From contig NC_092804.1 in NCBI RefSeq assembly GCF_040954645.1, forward strand, positions 147,073,108-147,137,107: a DNA stretch of 64,000 nt. Reading direction: 5' to 3'. This document shows positions 9,591-19,069 of this stretch, in pieces (within the stretch, counting starts at the first letter, position 1; every line of letters starts with the position of its first letter). A model generated the notes under the pieces. The model saw nothing but the letters and a program-made list of their open reading frames with translations, was not told the origin of the DNA and did no database searches. A program made the translations under genes and the position numbers. Source of the DNA: Diabrotica undecimpunctata. Taxonomy: Eukaryota > Arthropoda > Insecta > Coleoptera > Chrysomelidae.

Positions 9591-9634
9591 TAGAAGGATC
9601 ATCTTTATTGCACTCCAAATATATTTAATATTTT

Positions 9635-9646
9635 AATACCGAGGTT
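9635..9646. repeat. left target site duplication of the I-group LINE
   Basis: AATACCGAGGTT, identical to 14950-14961. The sequence just outside continues differently on the two sides, as expected of a target duplication. Confidence 0.9.
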
Positions 9647-9789
9647 CATACCCGAGTCGATAGCCGTAGAGAACGGTTTGTTTTGATATTGCTGTCGGTG
9701 CGAGTTTGATAGTGATCGCTATTGTGTTATTTTGTGAATTTGTTTAGTGCAAATTAGGCCCATAATTTGGTATTCCAAAAAATCTAAGT

Positions 9790-11142
9790 ATGGAAGAAGA
9801 TGCTATTGGAGGTCATAGACCGCCCGATGAATTACATTCCGTAAACACGTCTGAAAAAACTAATATTGATGATAACAGGTCTGTAAATACTTTAATTGAT
9901 TTTGAAAACCGGTATAAACCCAGCGATAAGGCACCATTCTTTGTATATATTGAACACAAAAATAAAAATATCGGTAGGTTATTTCCAATGAAGGTAGGAC
10001 ATTTTTTATTAAATGATTCGTCTATTAAAAATGATGTACTTGATATAAAAACAGTTGGCATTAATAGGGTAAAAGTCATTTTTAAAACTTATTCTATAGC
10101 AAATAAAATAATTAATCATGATTTAATAAATAAAAATGATCTTATAGCTTATATTCCAAAATTTTATACACATAGAAAAGGCATAGTCCGTATGGTTGAT
10201 ACTTTCTTTTCGGAGAATTATTTAAAGGATGCGATAATATCCGAGAGACAAGTGGTAAATGTTCAAAGGATGCAACGAAAAGTAACGAACAACGATGGCA
10301 CAACTCAATTAGTACCAAGACAAATGATAATTGTAGAATTTTTGGGAAACGAGGTTCCACAAAACATAATAATTAATTTATGCAACTTTTCAGTAGATCC
10401 ATACATACACCCGGTAGTGCAATGCTATAAATGTCTCAGATATGGTCACTCCTCAAAACAATGTAAATCTAAGGACAGTAGATGTAAAAAATGTACAGAC
10501 ACCACCCATACTGTAGAAACTTGTAATGAAAATAATCATTGCATATATTGTAAAACCAACGATCACACCTCGTTGTCTAGAAAATGTCCAATATACGAAA
10601 AACAGAAGAAAATCAAAGCAATAATGGCATCAGAAAATATAACATTCAGAGAAGCAGAACAATTACATAACAATCCAAGTTACGCAAAAATAATAACTAA
10701 TAATAGATTTTCTATTCTAAATAACACTTCCAATTTTCCCAGTTTACCTACCTCGTCTAACAATGTCCCTACTTTCACATTAAATAAACCGGTAAGGAAA
10801 ACTATTCATATTTCTACAAATAATAAACGTAAAGCAACTTCTCCACCAATTTTACCCCATACCTCTGCGTCAACTTCTATCAAAAGACCTACCCCTAAAT
10901 CTAATCCTATAATACCCAATCCCTACAGGGACGAATTTATTGACTATAAAGAGAAACTTATATTACTTGTCACATCTCATATTAATCAACTTATGTATAC
11001 CAATAATCAATCTCAACCTATATGCAATTTAGAAAATGAATTAAGAAAACTTATTTCTAATAATTTAGAAGAAACAGGTAATAACAGAGAAACGGATAAT
11101 TTAGCGACGAGTGACAATGAAAGCATTCACTCGTATTATTAA
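9790..11142 (+). CDS. LINE ORF1, gag-like RNA-binding protein
   Basis: A 450-residue protein starting at the first ATG after a 143-bp leader. Residues about 55-200 look like the pre-zinc-knuckle RNA-binding fold common in insect LINE gag proteins. Three Cys-His knuckles follow: CYKCLRYGHSSKQC (C-x2-C-x4-H-x4-C, near residue 213), CKKCTDTTHTVETC, and CIYCKTNDHTSLSRKC with a longer last gap. The C-terminal part is low-complexity and rich in Asn, Thr, Ser and Pro. Its expected role is to coat element RNA and bring ORF2 protein into a ribonucleoprotein. The 3' end overlaps ORF2 by 32 bases in a different frame. No stops or frameshifts are seen. Confidence 0.9.
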   Translation: MEEDAIGGHRPPDELHSVNTSEKTNIDDNRSVNTLIDFENRYKPSDKAPFFVYIEHKNKNIGRLFPMKVGHFLLNDSSIKNDVLDIKTVGINRVKVIFKTYSIANKIINHDLINKNDLIAYIPKFYTHRKGIVRMVDTFFSENYLKDAIISERQVVNVQRMQRKVTNNDGTTQLVPRQMIIVEFLGNEVPQNIIINLCNFSVDPYIHPVVQCYKCLRYGHSSKQCKSKDSRCKKCTDTTHTVETCNENNHCIYCKTNDHTSLSRKCPIYEKQKKIKAIMASENITFREAEQLHNNPSYAKIITNNRFSILNNTSNFPSLPTSSNNVPTFTLNKPVRKTIHISTNNKRKATSPPILPHTSASTSIKRPTPKSNPIIPNPYRDEFIDYKEKLILLVTSHINQLMYTNNQSQPICNLENELRKLISNNLEETGNNRETDNLATSDNESIHSYY

Positions 11143-14100
11143 TTTCCAAATGCACAGTCAACTTACTCAATCTTCCTTAAATATTTTACAATGGAATTGT
11201 AGATCGTTAGTAAGTAATAGGGATAGTCTCATAAATTATATTAATAATTCTCATGTAGATATTATAATTTTATCCGAAACTTGGTTGAAAAACCAAATAG
11301 ACTTTAAATTAAAAGGGTATAATTTTGTTTCAAAATGCCGTGAAAGTGGCTATGGCGGTGTAGGCATTTTCATACTAAAGGGCATTGATTATCAAATAAT
11401 TAACATTAACTATAATTTTAATACCGGAATAGAAGTGTGTGCAGTCTTACTTAACAAAATTAATATATCTTTTGTGTCTATATATAAACCATCTGACATC
11501 AGAGTAGAAAAAACTGATTGGATACATTTATTTGAACAATTCGATTATAATAATTCAGTTTTTTGTGGTGATTTTAATGCCCACCATTACATGTGGGGTC
11601 CGATCCCGGATGACCGTAATGGTAGAATATTAGTCGAAAGCATGGATTTTTTCGAATTAGTTTCTCTAAACGACGGATCACCTACTAGAATCGCCGCGAG
11701 TGTCAATCATTCTGCCGTTGATTTGACTATCACCTCAGCCTCATTAACAAATCGTATAAACTGGTCAGTATATCCCGACACATTGGGATCCGATCATTTT
11801 CCTATTAAAATAGAGCTTAAAATTAATCCTACTTCTTTCCTAATTAATCCATCAACAAAATGGAACGATTGCCGCGCTGACTGGAAGCTATTTCAGACAG
11901 ATTTAGACAAACAATTATCCACAATTTTATCATCTAATAATCTTTCTAACGATGAGAAGACAGCCCTACTCTTTCAGACTATCTCTCTAGCTGCTTCCAA
12001 ATCTATGCCCATAAAAAAACCTTTTACTCCCTCAATTCCAAGGCCTTATTGGTGGGATGAGGAATGTACATTCATAATAAAAAAACGATCAGAAGCATTG
12101 AAAGCGTATCGAACCCAAAGTAACTATAATAATTACATAAACTATAAAAATATAGCAGCCCAAACCAAACGATTATTTAAAACAAAGAAAAAAAGTAGTT
12201 GGATAAATTTTTTAAATAGTCTAAACAAAAGCACACCTCTTTCAAAAATATGGTCAACCGTCAGATCAATTTCCAATAACTATCAGTACAACAAAAAACC
12301 TCAACTTTCTGAAAATCTCATTAAACAGATGTTAGACCAACTTGCACCTTCATCTGCCTCTGGTAATGTTGGTAGGATTAAAGAATTTTTTCGTTTTAAT
12401 ACTAGTGTAGATTCCATGTCAAAACCTTTTACTCCTTCAGAACTTGATTTCGCACTAAAAAAAAGCAGAAATACAGCCCCCGGTTTGGACGGTTTTACTT
12501 ATAAGATATTGGACAAATTGCCGTCAAATGCCAAAGATGTTCTCTTACAAATCTTTAATAGTTGGTGGTTGAAACAAGAATATTGCGATACTTTAAAAAA
12601 TATTATCATATGCCCTTTACTCAAATTTAACTTAAACCCAGAACTTCCATCATCTTATAGACCCATTTCTCTATTATCATGTGTGACAAAATCCTTTGAA
12701 AGGCTTATAAAATTTAGATTAGAACATTTTATTGAAAGTAGTTCAGTTTTTCCCTACTCACAGTATGGATTTCGTAGAGGTCGAGGTACCATTGATGCTC
12801 TCATACATTTAGTTACGGATATTCAACTCTGTTTTTCAAAAAACGAATTTATGCTATGTTTGTTTCTAGATTTAAAGGGTGCATATGACGTGGTTGATTT
12901 GGATATATTATATTCAAAAATGGTGGGGTGTGGTATCGATAAAAGATTATCTGTAAATATAATAAATTTGTATGTGAATAGAAAAATATACTTACGGGAC
13001 CATAGAAATGTATTACACGGTCCAAGAATATTATATAACGGTCTCCCACAAGGCTCAATTCTAAGTCCTTTATTATTTAATGTTTATACTGCAGATCTGC
13101 ATGGTTTGATGGATGAAAAATGCAAAATAATTCAATATGCAGACGATATATGTTTATATACCAGCCATAAATCCTATGAAGATTGTATGTTGAATCTAAA
13201 ACTTAGCTTTAGTAACTTAGATAAGTGGGTGAAACAAATGGGTTTTAGTATATCACAAGAAAAATCTTCGATTGTATGTTTCACTAGACGTAGACAAAAA
13301 GTCACAGGCAAATGCCAGATAGGTGATTATAATTTCCCCTTAGCAGAAGAGTATAAGTATCTAGGCATGATCCTAGATAAAAAACTCTTGTGGTCCAGTC
13401 ATATAAAGTACGTAAAACAAAAGTGCGAGCGTGGAATTAACCTTCTGCGTTTCGTTTCTAAAAAAAGATGGGGTGCAGATCAAAATATCTCTTTAATGTT
13501 TTATAGATCCTACATACGATCCATTCTGGATTACGGCTGTGTTCTTTACGGTTCAACATGCAAAACAAATCTATTAACTCTTGACAGAATCCAATTTAAA
13601 TCAATAAAAATCTGTCTAGGAGCTATGATGTCTTCACCAAACCAAGCAGTTCTAGCAGAAGCCCAGGAACCACCTTTACACATACGTAGGCAAATGTTAG
13701 CCAACAAACGTCTAATAACATACAGATCGTTTAATACAACTATGGTTCACAAAATAGGTTTACTTTTGACAGAAAATTTAACAAATTCTTATTGGAGAAT
13801 AAAAAATTCTCCTCCTCTTGCAGAATCTTTTATCGATACGAATTCATTTCAATCTTATATATTACAGCTCCCAAAATTTCTTTTTTACATACAAGACTTT
13901 GAAGTTCTGATAGACAAACCAACCATTATAATGCCCTCTTATTCAGATTTGCCAATTTTAACTAATATTATATTCAAATCCATACTAAGCAAATTAGGGG
14001 AAGATTTAACAATAATTTATACAGATGGTTCAAAAACTGTTGAAAGTACTGGTTTCGCTTTTTTTGTTTCAAACAGCAATTATGTTGAGAAATATCGAAT

Positions 14101-14875
14101 TCCTGAATGTTGTTCTATTTTTACAGCCGAGGCTGCTGCTATACAGAAAGCACTAACTTGGTGTGTCACTAATTATTGTGAGAACATCGTAATAGTATCA
14201 GATTCTCAGGCAGTATTACAAGCTATTCGTAGCCATCCATTGGATAGTTTTCAAAACTCCATTATACTTGATATCAAAAAATTATTACATGATCTAAAAT
14301 TCACAAAAAAAACAGTTACTTTACTCTGGGTTAAAGGACATAATGGAGTAATTGGAAACGAATTAGTGGATGGTATGGCAAAAAATACATCTGAGATATC
14401 AGAAATTACAAATTTTTACTACTTTAAAGATCTTTTTTCTATTATCAGGAGTATTGGCAGGGAAAGATGGATGTCAAAATATAAAGAGGTTCAGAAGTCT
14501 TCAAGAAACCATTACTTTTCTATTCATCCATGCTTACCAAAAAATATTCCCCATTTTAATTTTAACTATAATAAAGTACATTCTTCGTTAATAACCCGGT
14601 TAAAACTTAACCATGGCCTCTTTCCAGAGCATCTGCATAGGATTGGAATCTATGAAACCCCTTTCTGTCCTTGTGATGGTAAATCTGTCGGAGATTTGAA
14701 CCACTTATTTTTCGATTGTCCTAATCATAGGGAACAGACTCGAAGCCTATATCTAGATTTAATTGATCTCAATATTAGCCTACCAGTGAACATCAGCAAT
14801 CTGTTATCTTATTCTGACAAATCTATATATAATATTCTAATCAAGTTTATAAACGATTCTAAAATAAAAATTTAA
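11111..14875 (+). CDS. LINE ORF2: endonuclease, reverse transcriptase, RNase H
   Basis: A 1254-residue open frame. The apurinic-type endonuclease covers about residues 20-235: NILQWNCRSL, IIILSETWLK, VFCGDFNAHH near 152 and SDHFPIKI near 226. RT motifs are TAPGLDGFTYKIL near 455, LFLDLKGAYDVVD near 585, GLPQGSILSPLLFNVY near 645 and catalytic YADD near 675. RNase H starts near 968 with IIYTDGS, then FTAEAAAIQ, VSDSQAVL and LWVKGHNGVIGNELVDGMAK, so its D-E-D-D residues all appear present. A Cys/His cluster CPCDGKSVGDLNHLFFDC near 1190 is the usual LINE C-terminal zinc motif. The first Met at 11111 overlaps ORF1; a second Met is at 11150. Reinitiation or frameshifting would be needed for translation. 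The frame seems fully coding. Confidence 0.92.
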   Translation: MTMKAFTRIINFQMHSQLTQSSLNILQWNCRSLVSNRDSLINYINNSHVDIIILSETWLKNQIDFKLKGYNFVSKCRESGYGGVGIFILKGIDYQIININYNFNTGIEVCAVLLNKINISFVSIYKPSDIRVEKTDWIHLFEQFDYNNSVFCGDFNAHHYMWGPIPDDRNGRILVESMDFFELVSLNDGSPTRIAASVNHSAVDLTITSASLTNRINWSVYPDTLGSDHFPIKIELKINPTSFLINPSTKWNDCRADWKLFQTDLDKQLSTILSSNNLSNDEKTALLFQTISLAASKSMPIKKPFTPSIPRPYWWDEECTFIIKKRSEALKAYRTQSNYNNYINYKNIAAQTKRLFKTKKKSSWINFLNSLNKSTPLSKIWSTVRSISNNYQYNKKPQLSENLIKQMLDQLAPSSASGNVGRIKEFFRFNTSVDSMSKPFTPSELDFALKKSRNTAPGLDGFTYKILDKLPSNAKDVLLQIFNSWWLKQEYCDTLKNIIICPLLKFNLNPELPSSYRPISLLSCVTKSFERLIKFRLEHFIESSSVFPYSQYGFRRGRGTIDALIHLVTDIQLCFSKNEFMLCLFLDLKGAYDVVDLDILYSKMVGCGIDKRLSVNIINLYVNRKIYLRDHRNVLHGPRILYNGLPQGSILSPLLFNVYTADLHGLMDEKCKIIQYADDICLYTSHKSYEDCMLNLKLSFSNLDKWVKQMGFSISQEKSSIVCFTRRRQKVTGKCQIGDYNFPLAEEYKYLGMILDKKLLWSSHIKYVKQKCERGINLLRFVSKKRWGADQNISLMFYRSYIRSILDYGCVLYGSTCKTNLLTLDRIQFKSIKICLGAMMSSPNQAVLAEAQEPPLHIRRQMLANKRLITYRSFNTTMVHKIGLLLTENLTNSYWRIKNSPPLAESFIDTNSFQSYILQLPKFLFYIQDFEVLIDKPTIIMPSYSDLPILTNIIFKSILSKLGEDLTIIYTDGSKTVESTGFAFFVSNSNYVEKYRIPECCSIFTAEAAAIQKALTWCVTNYCENIVIVSDSQAVLQAIRSHPLDSFQNSIILDIKKLLHDLKFTKKTVTLLWVKGHNGVIGNELVDGMAKNTSEISEITNFYYFKDLFSIIRSIGRERWMSKYKEVQKSSRNHYFSIHPCLPKNIPHFNFNYNKVHSSLITRLKLNHGLFPEHLHRIGIYETPFCPCDGKSVGDLNHLFFDCPNHREQTRSLYLDLIDLNISLPVNISNLLSYSDKSIYNILIKFINDSKIKI

Positions 14876-14930
14876 ACATCCTTATAACAATTTTCTGTGG
14901 CAAAAAGATTTTTTGTCTAATGCCATCTCT

Positions 14931-14961
14931 CTCTCACACACACACACACAATACCGAGGTT
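14931..14961. repeat. CT/CA microsatellite tail and right target duplication
   Basis: Short CT repeats pass into eight CA units ending at 14950, followed by ATACCGAGGTT, the copy of the left target duplication. The repeat is probably the element's own 3' tail, not a chance microsatellite, because it stops exactly at the duplication. Confidence 0.85.
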
Positions 14962-15277
14962 AATTTTTCGATCACAGATCTATAAAGTGTTTTATTATGC
15001 AGGGAACAACAGATATTCTATTAGGAACAAAAACATAAAACCAAAATAGGTATAGTTATATTACAAGAATATCAAAAAATTATTTGAAGTTCTTCTAAGA
15101 CTTAAATCTACTGTTCGATAAATATCCTTTCTTTTTCCGTAAATTATTTATCCTTTTTATGTATTATGTAATATGCATATGATTTATTTTAATAGGATTT
15201 AGTTCTTAGCTATATGCTTACATGCTTTACATTTAACGTTTAATTATTAAAAATTTCACAATTTTTACACGCAGCAG

Positions 15278-15370
15278 GAAACAGGCAATGTATTATAGAT
15301 AAAACAAGGCGCAATTGGTGTCCCTATTGTAGGCTTCAACGTTGTTTGGCAGTACAAATGAATATTTCCG
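15278..15370 (+). CDS. Hr83: NR2E-type nuclear receptor (Hr83-like), exon with second zinc finger
   Basis: Joined to the previous exon through a split codon, this exon encodes GNRQCIIDKTRRNWCPYCRLQRCLAVQMNIS, the second zinc finger and the start of the C-terminal extension. The spacing after the finger's first Cys is C-x5-C, C-x9-C, C-x2-C with this acceptor. The acceptor region is gcagcag, a tandem site: using the first AG (exon start 15275) adds one residue (Ala) and gives C-x6-C, still in frame. The donor is gtaagt at 15371. RRNWCPYCRLQRCLAV is very close to what I recall of Hr83. The long upstream intron (about 13.4 kb) contains the two large LINE insertions. Confidence 0.9.
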
Positions 15371-16074
15371 GTAAGTTTGACAGGTTTTGTAAGAAATAAT
15401 AATTACTTAGTTAATTATTTTCTTCTATTAACTATTTAATTAACTATTTATAATTTGTATTTTGATTGCTGAAGTGTAAATATTTAATCGCTAGCTAATG
15501 AAACATGTTTTAACTTTTTTTTGAGTTACAAATACAGTTTCTTGTCATCCAGGATTCCTTATCTTCTTTTTATTCCAATTCCCCCTTCTTCAGACATGTC
15601 CTCAAACAATTAAGTTATCTAAGAATTTCTCGTTCATTAATCATAACTTTCCTGTATTATTTATTAGAATATGATTGGGTTTTTTGTTATACAGGCCAGC
15701 AACGTCACTAACTTTCTGGTGCCTATTGAGCATATTATGCTTCTTTTCTAATTGTTTCTTTGTTGAACATCTGTGTGTCTGCCACTTTTCTTTAGCGGCT
15801 TGTATTTTGGGTTTTATTTCTCTTTGTTTTCTTACATATTCTTCTAAGTGGAATAATAAAAAGGGATACAATTAAAAATGAGTATATTTGGCAAAGTCTA
15901 TTGGTTATATAAATATAGAATTAATATACAATAATATATTTATTGTTGTACTTGCGGTTGATTTGGAGCGGGCTGCAATTGTGTTTGATGGCAGACTTGG
16001 TTCCAGGTTCATTCCCAAAACAACATTTTTGGTCACAATTCTTTAATTTATTGTATTTGTGAATAATATGGACT

Positions 16075-16560
16075 CGTTTTGTATCACATTAAATATAAAT
16101 ACCTAGGACATGAAATTATGATTGACAGGGATAATCAGACACATGAACTGAAGAAAAGAATCGGTGTTGGGTGGGTAGCATATGGAAAACAAAGAAAAAC
16201 TTTTAAAAAAGAGCGGCCTACACGCCTGAAGAGAGAAGTATTTGATCAAGGCGTTATTTCAGTGTTTATATACGGAACAGAAACACTTACTTTAACAAAA
16301 TCCTCGGCTACCAAACTAAGAGTCACACACAGAAGTATAAAGGGATTCAGGAATAACTCAGGAGGTCAGGAGAAAAACCAAGGTGACTGACGTCAATAAA
16401 AGGATAGCCAGACTAAAATGGAGATGAGCAGCACACATAGCTAGAATGACGGATAGACGATGGACAAATAGGTTATTGGAATGAAGACCAAGAGAAGACA
16501 ACAGAAGCGTTGGTCGACCACCTCTACGATGGGCGACGATTTAAAAAGGCAAAATAAAAA
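16075..16560 (+). pseudogene. RTE-like LINE, RT C-terminal fragment
   Basis: Frame 16079-16390 reads IKYKYLGHEIMIDRDNQTHELKKRIGVGWVAYGK, then VFIYGTETLTLTKSSATKLRVTHRS. The story continues in other frames with RIARLKWRW, then MTDRRWTNRLLEW and SVGRPPLRWATI, ending about 16560. This is the thumb and tail of an RTE-like LINE polyprotein. The frame is broken near 16387. It lies in intron 2 of the receptor gene. Confidence 0.75.
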
Positions 16561-16599
16561 CTGGTATGTTCAGCAGGATACCAAATCCAGAATTAAAAA

Positions 16600-18080
16600 A
16601 AAATTCCATATTGGTTTGACGAAGAAATAGAACAAGAAATAAAGAAGAAAAGAGACCAATATCAAAAATTCTTAAATACAAAGAATATACCGGATAAAAT
16701 AATCTACAAGGAGTCTCAAGCTAAAGTACGAAAAATGATATGTCGGAAGAAAAATGAATACACATATATAAGGACGAAGAAGCACAAAAAGTTGAAGAGT
16801 CTTAAAACCTTTACAAGATAAGAAGAGAGACATAGTGTCAACAATAACAATGGATGACTGGGACCAATATTTTGAGAAACGCCTAAGGGAACATAGACCA
16901 CAATTTATAGACAGCAACGAACACAAAACATAAATATTTTAACGTCGCCCATACGAATAACAACGAAAGAAGTGGAAGATGTATGTAGATCTCTAAAAAA
17001 TAACAAAGCACCGGGCCCAGGTAACATCCCTGCAGAGTTAATTAAACATTACAACCAAACTATATACAAGTTTGGCCAAAATGTTCCAAAACTGCATTAA
17101 TGGAATGACAACCCCAGAGGAGTGGAAGGCATCATTCATATCCACTGTACACAAAAAAGTCAGAAGGGATGAATGTGACAATTACAAAGGCATTGCCGTG
17201 ACAAACTCGGTCAGGTAAGTATACGGAAAAGTAATTAAAAACAGAATAGAAAGCTAATATATAAAGACTTAGAGGCCGAGGAACAGGCAGGATTTAGGGC
17301 AGGTAGATCTACTGTTGGCCATTTGTTTTGTATTACACAAATTATTAAAAAGAAAATAGATGTTAATCAAGAAGTACATTTATTGTATGTAGATCTACGA
17401 AAGGCTTATGATAGCGTACCACATTATAAATTATGGGAAGCGTTAGAGAAAACAAACATAAGCATGAATTTAATAAATGCGACGAAGAAACTGTATGCTA
17501 ATGCTAACTCAAAGGTAAAAGTTGGAAATAATCTATCAAGTGGATTCCAAATAAATAAAGGCCTTAAGCAGGGTTGCTGTCTCCCCCTGACATTATTTAA
17601 AATTCATCTAGAACAAGCTCTAAAACTGTGGAAGCGCAAATGTAGAAATATGGGAATTCCGATGAACAACAATAGTATATACACTTTGTCATTTGTAGAT
17701 AATCAACTAATAATAGCACAAGATTATAAAAATATTGAGTATATGACTCGAACATTAATCAAGGAGTATAAAAAATGGGGAGTTGAAATCAATATCCAAA
17801 AAACCGAGTATATGTGTATATAAATATTTAGGTATGATCACCGCAAAAGAACAAAAACAACCAAGCAAGAAAAGCAATTTCCCTTCTCAATACTATCCTT
17901 TGGGATCAATCTCTAATAATAACAAGCACAAGATATATAATACAATCATTAAAAGTATAATTACCTACAGTAGTAAAATATGGCAAATAAAGGAAAGAGA
18001 AAACTTGAGGCAACGGAAATGGATTTCTGGAGACGTTTAGCTGGAAAATCTAGACTAGAAAGACTATTTTTTTGGTTTTT
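16600..18080 (+). pseudogene. RTE-like LINE reverse transcriptase, frameshifted
   Basis: Broken frames give MTTPEEWKASFISTVHKKVRRDECDNYKGIAVTNS near 17100, then a 166-codon open piece (17323-17823) with LLYVDLRKAYDSVPHYKLW, KGLKQGCCLPLTLFKIHLEQ and LSFVDNQLIIAQD. The catalytic box reads FVDN where active relatives have FADD or YADD, so the enzyme would be inactive even if repaired. The tail continues in a second frame, KYLGMI and MEMDFWRRLAGKSRLER, to about 18080. It belongs to the same family as 53036-54002 and 24835-25500. Confidence 0.8.
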
Positions 18081-18540
18081 ATATCACTACGATGTGAGAT
18101 CACCTTACTGTGAAAATTACGAGATGATTCTCCTATGTATATTTTGTTACAATTACATAGGACAATCAGTAGTGATCAGTGGTGAGTATATACACATTAA
18201 CAAAAAAAGCAAAACATAAGAAAAATTGCAAAAAACCACTACTGATATTCCTTGACAGTAAGGGTATTGTCAGGTATCAGTATAGAATTATCTGTAATAA
18301 ATAATAAATATGGAACAACACACTCCTAAAGTATGGGTCGTTAATTCTACTTCGTATGAATTGAGCCAGTATTTTTTAATTAACGTCTAGTATTGTCTAC
18401 CCTTTATAATTTTCATATTGTAGTTTATTATTATTTTTTTATATAGGTGATATTCTTAATTTAATTCAACCATTTGGAGTTTTTTCCTTTTCCAATATTT
18501 ATTGAGATTATTAAATATACTTAGCAGTTTATATTTGTAG

Positions 18541-18786
18541 CCGTACAGGAAGAGCGAGGACCAAGGAAGCCTAAACATAATATAATTACTTTTAAACGCA
18601 AATTTGAAAATGCCAATAACGGAACTAAAAACGAACAACTAAGCCTAGTTACAGAAATACCTAATATAGTACATAACACTTTAATTCATGAAGTAGCAGC
18701 CAGCATATTCCTTACAGCAATAAAGCAGGCGAGGTGTAATTATGGATTTAAACTTTTATCAAGAAAATCGCAGAATATTATATTAG
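18541..18786 (+). CDS. Hr83: NR2E-type nuclear receptor (Hr83-like), hinge and early ligand-binding domain exon
   Basis: Acceptor TAG ends at 18540 and donor gtatgt starts at 18787. With the split codon the exon reads AVQEERGPRKPK directly after MNIS, the conserved C-terminal extension of NR2E receptors (compare AVQHERGPR in tailless). A short basic hinge of about 25 residues follows. Then comes helix 3 of the ligand-binding domain, HEVAASIFLTAIKQARCNYGFKLLSRKSQNIIL. The hinge is much shorter than in most receptors, fitting a small Hr83-like protein. It ends on the first base of a Gly codon completed in the last exon. Confidence 0.9.
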
Positions 18787-19069
18787 GTATGTTAAAATGT
18801 TATTTTTTAAATTCACAAAATCTAGTGTTTTGAAATTTGAAACTTGAAATTTACTATTATTTTTAGAAAACAAGAATTAACGCACCGATCACCAACTTAA
18901 CAAAATTATTACCGATTTAAATACATCATAAAGAATTTTACTATATCTTGAGCATTGTCTTACTGGATATATTATTTGTTTACAAAACTCAACAAGCCTT
19001 AAACGCCTAGGGCTAAAATACAATTAATACAGTTAATATAATAATTACATATTACAAAAATTGTATCAA

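Larger units (their letters stand above)
9647..14949 (+). mobile_element. apparently full-length I-group non-LTR retrotransposon
   Basis: A perfect 12-base duplication, AATACCGAGGTT, lies at 9635-9646 and 14950-14961 (the first A of the right copy could belong to the CA tail), bounding a 5.3-kb unit. It has a 143-bp 5' leader, ORF1 (gag-like, three zinc knuckles), ORF2 (endonuclease, RT, RNase H) and a short 3' UTR. In place of poly(A), the end is a CTCTCTCT-CACACACA microsatellite. Overlapping ORFs, an RNase H domain and a non-poly(A) 3' repeat are features of I-group elements such as Drosophila I. Both ORFs are open and the duplication is exact, so the insertion looks young. It lies in intron 1 of the receptor gene in sense orientation. 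Confidence 0.92.
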
